From contig NZ_CP042593.1 of the NCBI RefSeq assembly GCF_007995155.1, positions 2,398,001 through 2,462,000 of the forward strand: 64,000 nucleotides of DNA, read 5' to 3'. The notes below the pieces were generated by a model. It saw nothing but the letters and a program-made list of their open reading frames with translations. It was not told the origin of the DNA and made no database searches. The stretch's first letter is position 1; each line of letters starts with the position of its first letter. The DNA is from Cytobacillus dafuensis (GTDB taxonomy: Bacteria; Bacillota; Bacilli; Bacillales; Cytobacillaceae). This document shows positions 59,367-64,000 of this stretch, in pieces. The position numbers and the translations under genes are program-made.

Positions 59367-61067
59367 TTAATTTTTATTTGAGATAAAATTTATTGTTAAA
59401 CCTTTATCTATTTTTCTAGCAGTAAGTTTTAATGTTATTAGCGTGACACCCATTGATATAATCAAAGTAAACAAAACTGAGATGCTCATTAGTAATGTTT
59501 GATTTTCAGCTTTCCATTTAAGGAGAGATACGAGCAGTCCAAAGATTCCAGTCGGGCTTTCCCTTTGTTGAAATAAAACGATAGCATCGGTAGGTATAAG
59601 AACTAAAAAGGAAGGTAATGCAGCAATTAGTAAATAGCCAAATGAAAGAAACATTAGCAAAAATGATACCCCTGTTTCCAGCCTATTCTGCGGATTATTA
59701 GGATTATATTTTGCGCCGACCGAACCTATCCAAAGCCCTATCCCTGCAATGCCTAAAGACATGATTGCAATGACAGATATTCCAAATACGATTTGGATAG
59801 GACTCCAATTTAGTAGGATCCCTCCAACTATTTCTAATAGAGATAAAAACAATATAGGAATAAGCCAATTTATCCAAAATTTACCCAACGCTATAGTCCA
59901 GCCGGATAGTGGTAATATACGCAATAGATGAATGGAATATGCTTCTCGACCAATGGAGGAGGAAGCAAATCCACCTGTGAGAAATGTAAACATAAACAAG
60001 AAGATCCCTTGAGCCATTAACCAAGAAACATCTGGGTGATTAATGATAAAATTCAGGCTATCCTTGTCGTTGATCATAGAAATAACTGGAAAGAACATAA
60101 AGAAAAGAAATGGCAGGAACATTACCCATTCACGCATATCTCTGTGTATGGCTCTCCATTCTTTAATGCCAATTGCAATAATAGGATGGTGGATTTTAAC
60201 GGCTGTTTTTCCCCTTTTCCGCTTTTTCTTAGGGCGATTGCCTTCATTCAATTTTATCCAGCCTGTTCTAAATCCTTTTTCAACTAAAGCTGATGATAAA
60301 GATAGCATGAGTATGACAAGGACTAATAGCATAAGTAACGGAAGAATAAATTCAGATGACCCTAATGAAGCTTCATTTAAGCTTCTGCCGCCCCATTCCA
60401 TTGGAATCCATTTTGGCATTTGCGGCATTTCACCAAGAACTTCCCCTTCAATCGCATTTTTACTCACTAAATTTGGAAGCTGAAATAGTACATAAACAAT
60501 TAAACCTGCAATAGCACTCATAGCAGTCATTAATTCCTTTGCCCTATGTACAGGAATTATTTGGATTAGAAGCAAATTTATTAAATAAGCAATACTCATC
60601 CCAATTAATGTAATCATTAAGGAAGTGATACATGCAACAGGGAAATAAACAAAGCTAGCCTTACTTACAACCCCAAAAACAGTCAATAATATCAGTGAAA
60701 ATATCCATAGAAGCCCTGGAATGCCAACAAAGCTTTGCAGAAACTTCACCCAGTAGATACTTCTTGTTTTTATCGGCAAAGTAAATAAAAAAGCTAAATC
60801 ATTCGTACCATATAGGTTTTTAAACACCTGTGGGACACCAAATAAAATATTAAATGCTAAAAGACCTGAGAATGTAAAGGCAAACAAGTTAGAAAAAGCC
60901 TCTCTTGGCATTATCGCTGCCATTGCGCCTACCCCAATACTGAGAATAACGGTGACAAAGATAGCAGCTATTGTAGAAAGCACTACGGCAATTTTTGTAC
61001 TGTCCGGTGCAGTAAGAAACTGATTTTTCCCCATTTTCCAGAAAAGAAGGAGTAATTTCTTCGTCAT
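59367..61067 (-). CDS. ABC-2 type transporter permease (large, about 12 TM)
   Basis: The 566-residue protein has about 12 hydrophobic segments in two halves separated by a charged loop (NEGNRPKKKRKRGKTAVKIH). It is larger than usual ABC-2 permeases and resembles the family annotated as putative ABC transporter permease subunits in Bacillus. It overlaps the ATPase gene by four bases (ATGA), so the two form one exporter. Substrate unknown. Confidence 0.8.
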   Translation of the reverse strand: MTKKLLLLFWKMGKNQFLTAPDSTKIAVVLSTIAAIFVTVILSIGVGAMAAIMPREAFSNLFAFTFSGLLAFNILFGVPQVFKNLYGTNDLAFLFTLPIKTRSIYWVKFLQSFVGIPGLLWIFSLILLTVFGVVSKASFVYFPVACITSLMITLIGMSIAYLINLLLIQIIPVHRAKELMTAMSAIAGLIVYVLFQLPNLVSKNAIEGEVLGEMPQMPKWIPMEWGGRSLNEASLGSSEFILPLLMLLVLVILMLSLSSALVEKGFRTGWIKLNEGNRPKKKRKRGKTAVKIHHPIIAIGIKEWRAIHRDMREWVMFLPFLFFMFFPVISMINDKDSLNFIINHPDVSWLMAQGIFLFMFTFLTGGFASSSIGREAYSIHLLRILPLSGWTIALGKFWINWLIPILFLSLLEIVGGILLNWSPIQIVFGISVIAIMSLGIAGIGLWIGSVGAKYNPNNPQNRLETGVSFLLMFLSFGYLLIAALPSFLVLIPTDAIVLFQQRESPTGIFGLLVSLLKWKAENQTLLMSISVLFTLIISMGVTLITLKLTARKIDKGLTINFISNKN

Positions 61068-61849
61068 TTCTCCACCTTCTCATCATCGTCGGTTAGTTCT
61101 TGAAAAGTATCAGTATCCCCGGTTAATTCTAAGAATAAATCTTCAAGTGAAGATTGTGTCTTACCTTCCTTCTGTCTCAATTCATCCATTGTTCCAATGG
61201 CAATGATTTCACCATTTTTTATTATGCCCACCCTATCACACATTTGTTCTGCAATTTCAAGTATATGAGTAGACATAAATACTGTCATCCCTTGGCGGCA
61301 CATAGACTGTAATAAGTTTTTTAATGTTTTTGCTCCTTTTGGATCAAGACCAACTGTTGGCTCATCCAAAAATAATACATCAGGATGGCGAATGAACGCC
61401 CCACATAAATTAATCTTTTGCTTCATTCCATGTGAATAGGATTCAATAAGTTCATCTGCTCTACTAGATAGCTCGAAAAGGGAAAGATATCTTTCCATCC
61501 TTTCTTCAAATACATCCTGTTCGATTTGAAATACACTTCCAATGAATCTTAAAAACTCTCTCCCGGAAAGCTTCGGATAGAGAATTGGATGGTCTGGAAT
61601 ATAGGCCATTTTCTTTTTTGCTTCAATTGGTGACTTCCAAATCTCTGTTCCAGCGATTCTAATTTCTCCCATTCCGGGTTCAAGGAGACCTGTCATCATT
61701 TTAATTGTAGTTGTTTTCCCAGCTCCATTTGGCCCTAAAAAACAAAAAAGCTCTCCTTTTTTAATTTCCAAATTGACATTTTTTACTGCATGAAAGGATC
61801 CATAGCTTTTTGAAAGATTTCTCACTGTAATGGAAAGAGGTTTTTCCAA
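61064..61849 (-). CDS. ABC transporter ATPase (ABC-2 exporter)
   Basis: The 261-residue ATPase has Walker A FLGPNGAGKTTTIK, signature ESYSHGMKQKI, Walker B DVLFLDEPTVGLDP and the switch His in STHILEIAE. The start is TTG 61849: GGGGTG lies 6 bases before it, while the longer frame from 61867 has no site. Coupled to the permease by a 4-base overlap. The acidic C-terminal tail (TGDTDTFQELTDDDEKVEK) is unusual but has no known role. Confidence 0.88.
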   Translation of the reverse strand: MEKPLSITVRNLSKSYGSFHAVKNVNLEIKKGELFCFLGPNGAGKTTTIKMMTGLLEPGMGEIRIAGTEIWKSPIEAKKKMAYIPDHPILYPKLSGREFLRFIGSVFQIEQDVFEERMERYLSLFELSSRADELIESYSHGMKQKINLCGAFIRHPDVLFLDEPTVGLDPKGAKTLKNLLQSMCRQGMTVFMSTHILEIAEQMCDRVGIIKNGEIIAIGTMDELRQKEGKTQSSLEDLFLELTGDTDTFQELTDDDEKVEK

Positions 61850-61966
61850 TATAAACACCCCAATCAAATCTAGTAATTTTACAATATCATATATATTACG
61901 GATTAGCTGGAAAAAGGTTCCTTAATTTCATTTTAATAGATGATGAGTATAAGAAAAACTAAAAAA

Positions 61967-61989
61967 GGCAAAACCGATATGATTTTGCC
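61967..61989 (-). terminator. Terminator of the nap accessory operon
   Basis: GGCAAAA/TTTTGCC stem with a 9-base loop, followed by TTTTTTAGTTTTTC on the minus strand, about 35 bases beyond the ferredoxin-domain stop. Confidence 0.75.
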
Positions 61990-62021
61990 ACAAAATATAT
62001 ATTTAATTATTTGATTTGATA

Positions 62022-62288
62022 TCAATTAGCAATTCCTTCCTTATCTACACATTCCTTATCAATTTTGCTATTTTCTTTTTTGAGTGAAAGCGGCATTTGA
62101 GCCGTAATTTTCAGTGCATCGAATGGGCAATGATCTACACATGCGCCACAGAGACTGCAATCACCAGCCACAACATATTTACTCTCCCTAAAAATACCTG
62201 GTTCTAAAATAACTGGATCTGCAAAGCAGACCGAACGGCACTTATCGCACCCTACACATGCATCATGATTAAATTTCACTTTAAACAT
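62022..62288 (-). CDS. 4Fe-4S ferredoxin domain, C-terminal part of NapH (separate frame)
   Basis: The 88-residue open frame starts MFKVKFNHDACVGCDKCRSV and carries two [4Fe-4S] sets (CVGCDKCRSVC and CSLCGACVDHC). In NapH proteins these sets directly follow the last membrane helix in the same chain. Here the preceding gene ends CPLGGFYQSL then EKQECLK-stop, while the next frame reads SIIGKAGMFKVKF. One extra G after 62308 would join them as QSLGKAGMFKVKF. Either a one-base deletion or sequencing error split napH, or this part is translated separately from ATG 62288, which overlaps the upstream gene by 13 bases. Confidence 0.75.
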   Translation of the reverse strand: MFKVKFNHDACVGCDKCRSVCFADPVILEPGIFRESKYVVAGDCSLCGACVDHCPFDALKITAQMPLSLKKENSKIDKECVDKEGIAN

Positions 62289-62905
62289 TCCTGCTTTTCC
62301 AATGATTGATAGAATCCACCTAAAGGGCAAAAGTAACGACACCACCCCCGTTTTGAAATAAGCAGTTCGAATAGAATGATAGCCGCAATAATCCAAATGC
62401 CAAACCCAAATGTAAAGAGTGCATTCCTCATTGTGAATCCAATAGGTGAAAATAATTCAAACACTGGAACCCCAACTAGAAAAGATAAGAGTAATATAGC
62501 AGCTGCAAGATATTTTTTTAAATGTCGATTGTAAATCTTGTCTGGAGCCTTGAAATATTTTCTTAATTTCTCAGTGAACTCTAATAGTGTATTTACTGGA
62601 CAGACCCAGCTGCAAAATACTCTTCCTTTTAAAACAAAGTAGAAAAGGAAAATAATCAATGCTCCTGATAAATAGGCTAAATTCATCTTTTTTGATGCTA
62701 ACGTTACTTGTAAGGCAGCATAAGGGTCTGACAGTACAATTCCAAAAAATGTGGATGACCCGAGTGATCCGAAGAAAAAATTATCTCCCTCTACTGCAAC
62801 AATAAATAACGGTGAGAGAAAAAGAGAGATGATTGAGAACTGAACAATTCTTCGGACCTTTGTCCATTTTCTTGTTGATATAACCTTTTTAATCATCATG
62901 CTCAT
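62276..62905 (-). CDS. napH: NapH-type quinol dehydrogenase membrane subunit (probably frameshifted)
   Basis: The 209-residue frame has four or five membrane helices and both NapH/YccM Cys motifs at membrane edges: FCSWVCPVNTLLE and WCRYFCPLGGFY. NapH takes electrons from quinol and passes them via NapG towards the periplasmic nitrate reductase. The protein stops right after the second motif, about 80 residues short; the missing ferredoxin domain follows in another frame (62022-62288). It lies after tatA and napG in the same direction. Confidence 0.8.
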   Translation of the reverse strand: MSMMIKKVISTRKWTKVRRIVQFSIISLFLSPLFIVAVEGDNFFFGSLGSSTFFGIVLSDPYAALQVTLASKKMNLAYLSGALIIFLFYFVLKGRVFCSWVCPVNTLLEFTEKLRKYFKAPDKIYNRHLKKYLAAAILLLSFLVGVPVFELFSPIGFTMRNALFTFGFGIWIIAAIILFELLISKRGWCRYFCPLGGFYQSLEKQECLK

Positions 62906-62947
62906 TCCTAACTTAATAGGATTTTCTCAAGAATTAAGGATTTTATA

Positions 62948-63166
62948 TTAATCTTTAATAATAGTTTTATTTGCTTCTTCGATTTCATGTTTAACAGATT
63001 TGATTTCTTGATCGGTTTCAGCAACTAGCTCTCTTGTTGATGATTTAAATTCCTTTAGTGTATTACCAACTGCCCTGCCTAGTTCAGGTAGCTTGCTTGG
63101 ACCAAAAATAATCAAAGCTAATATAAGGATTAGGATTAAACCTGGAATGCCGATATTTGTAAACAT
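62948..63166 (-). CDS. tatA: TatA/TatE-type twin-arginine translocase subunit
   Basis: The 72-residue protein has the TatA layout: an N-terminal membrane helix ([20 protein letters not shown]), the [14 protein letters not shown] hinge and an amphipathic helix ([14 protein letters not shown]), then a charged tail. It forms the Tat pore. Placed between napG and napH, it is probably a dedicated subunit for exporting NapG and other cofactor-loaded Nap proteins that carry twin-arginine signals. No tatC is in the window. Confidence 0.9.
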   Translation of the reverse strand: MFTNIGIPGLILILILALIIFGPSKLPELGRAVGNTLKEFKSSTRELVAETDQEIKSVKHEIEEANKTIIKD

Positions 63167-63188
63167 ATTGATTAACCTCTTTTCAGAC

Positions 63189-63743
63189 TTATATTGTTAG
63201 AATGTGAATTCCTTTATGTTCTGAGATGCAGTTTGTAACACAAATTCCACACCCCGTACAGTGATCATCGCTAATCATTGGTTTTCCCTCAATTAATTCA
63301 ATGGCACCATTTACTGGACATGAACGAAAACAGTAATCGCACATAACCTCTTTGAATGAAATGCAGCTTTTATCAAGAATCGCGGCCTTTCCAATTGATG
63401 GATCTTCTAAAAAACATGTTATACTTAGTGCATCAGTTGGGCATACATCTACACATTTTCGGCAAAATGTACACGGGTTCTCATTCGGATTCAAAAAAGG
63501 GGTATTTATAAGCTTGGCTCCATCAGTTATAGTGAATAGACTAATAACTTTCTCTGGACAGATATCTTTGCATTTTCCACATCTGCTGCATGAAGTTAAA
63601 AACTCTAGTTCATTACGTGCGCCGGGTGGTCTGAAAAAATCTCTTTCCTGCTCAATCTGTGTTCCGATAAAATTACCTAAAAAACCAACAGTTGCTCCCA
63701 AATTAATGGAGAGAAACTGCCTTCTGTTTACTTTTCCATTCAT
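63189..63743 (-). CDS. napG: NapG-type ferredoxin with Tat signal
   Basis: The 184-residue protein has a twin-arginine signal ([13 protein letters not shown]) and four [4Fe-4S] sets: [30 protein letters not shown] and [11 protein letters not shown], each with a distal Cys. That is the NapG/MauM pattern of a periplasm-side (outer-surface) ferredoxin passing electrons from NapH to the nitrate reductase. The start overlaps the napD stop by four bases. It precedes tatA by 22 bases. Confidence 0.88.
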   Translation of the reverse strand: MNGKVNRRQFLSINLGATVGFLGNFIGTQIEQERDFFRPPGARNELEFLTSCSRCGKCKDICPEKVISLFTITDGAKLINTPFLNPNENPCTFCRKCVDVCPTDALSITCFLEDPSIGKAAILDKSCISFKEVMCDYCFRSCPVNGAIELIEGKPMISDDHCTGCGICVTNCISEHKGIHILTI

Positions 63744-64000
63744 TTGTTGCCAACTGCTTCTTGATAAGCAGGTTCCTCTTCAAAATTACTATAAGCCAAA
63801 CATATTGTAAGAATGCCATTAATTGGTTTAAACGTTTCAGCAATTTCAAAGCTTTTGCTAATGGTTTCTGCTTCTATTGTCAGAACGATCTTGAAATCAT
63901 CTTCAATATGATGTACTTCAACTCCATCAATTTCTCGTAAAGCTTCTGCCGCTTTATATGCTTCTCCTGGAATCGTTTCAATATAAATACCTGATATTAC
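63740..64000 (-). CDS. napD: NapD-type maturation chaperone (5' end outside window)
   Basis: The frame is open to the right edge and encodes at least 86 residues. It begins VISGIYIETIPGEAYKAAEAL, then IDGVEVHHIEDDFKIVLTIEAE and FKPINGILTICLAYSNFEE, the ferredoxin-like beta-alpha-beta fold of NapD, which binds the Tat signal of NapA and aids cofactor loading. Four-base overlap with napG. NapA itself should lie upstream, beyond the window. Confidence 0.85.
   Translation of the reverse strand, partial: VISGIYIETIPGEAYKAAEALREIDGVEVHHIEDDFKIVLTIEAETISKSFEIAETFKPINGILTICLAYSNFEEEPAYQEAVGNK

Noticed and set aside
1..64000. tRNA, rRNA, prophage, toxin-antitoxin or defence genes
   Set aside because: None of the expected motifs (tRNA clover sequences, integrases, nucleases, toxin pairs) were seen on either strand; the small RHH-like gene at 45497 has no adjacent toxin.

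Overview
This window comes from a low-GC, endospore-forming member of the Bacillaceae. The evidence is gene content: a CotF-type spore coat protein, KinB-like and MHYT/PAS sporulation-type kinases, a DesK/DesR/Des cold-response set, TerD-type stress proteins, IspA, YmaF, YpuA, YndM, YhfH and YdjO relatives, AGGAGG-type ribosome binding sites with frequent TTG/GTG starts, and A+T-rich intergenic DNA. The genus cannot be fixed from the sequence alone. No rRNA, tRNA, phage, transposase or CRISPR array was seen.

Layout. (1) 1-9.8 kb, almost all on the minus strand: hydantoinase/oxoprolinase-type HyuA and HyuB (HyuB cut by the window edge), a DUF3870 protein on the plus strand, a semialdehyde dehydrogenase, a class III aminotransferase, an APC permease, a glutaryl-CoA-dehydrogenase-like enzyme and a CaiB-type CoA-transferase. 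Together these could take a lactam or cyclic amide through an omega-amino acid and a semialdehyde to a dicarboxylic acid and its CoA ester. The last two genes sit behind a structured leader RNA that looks like a riboswitch-type attenuator of no family I recognise. (2) 9.8-18 kb: YmaF, a squalene-hopene/sesquarterpene cyclase, DUF2515, a membrane protein, rhodanese, threonine dehydratase, RidA, a KinB-like kinase and a prolyl 4-hydroxylase-like enzyme. (3) 18-25 kb: a thiamine-salvage operon (tenA-thiZ-thiX-thiY-thiW-thiD-thiM-thiE) behind two tandem TPP riboswitches, each with its own terminator. (4) 25-30 kb: ilvE with a promoter/CodY-like site, then desKR and des with a DesR-like operator. 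(5) 30-36 kb: a decaying segment between two inverted copies of a GC-rich repeat. It holds an inositol-phosphatase gene interrupted by TGA and a molybdenum hydroxylase whose catalytic subunit has been reduced to its two ends. (6) 36-58 kb: spore coat, Suv3-like helicase, YceI, DacC, an alkyltransferase-like protein, IspA, a Mug-type glycosylase, cyclophilin, a class A PBP, a LysM-GH18 protein, TerD proteins, an MHYT-PAS kinase, PepF and several very small genes. (7) 58-64 kb: an MFS transporter, an ABC exporter pair, and the end of a periplasmic nitrate reductase (nap) accessory operon napD-napG-tatA-napH, in which napH appears split by a one-base frameshift.

Three dispersed repeat families lie between genes: A (long hairpins, 2 copies), B (GC-rich, 2 inverted copies) and C (about 260 bp ending in a terminator-like hairpin, 2 full copies and 1 internally deleted copy). 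The strongest candidates for undescribed biology are the leader RNA at 9589-9756, the promoter-hairpin-terminator unit at 48845-48991 that looks like a free-standing small RNA gene, and the lactam-to-glutarate gene set. Family names and pathway roles come from sequence recognition and memory; no database was searched.
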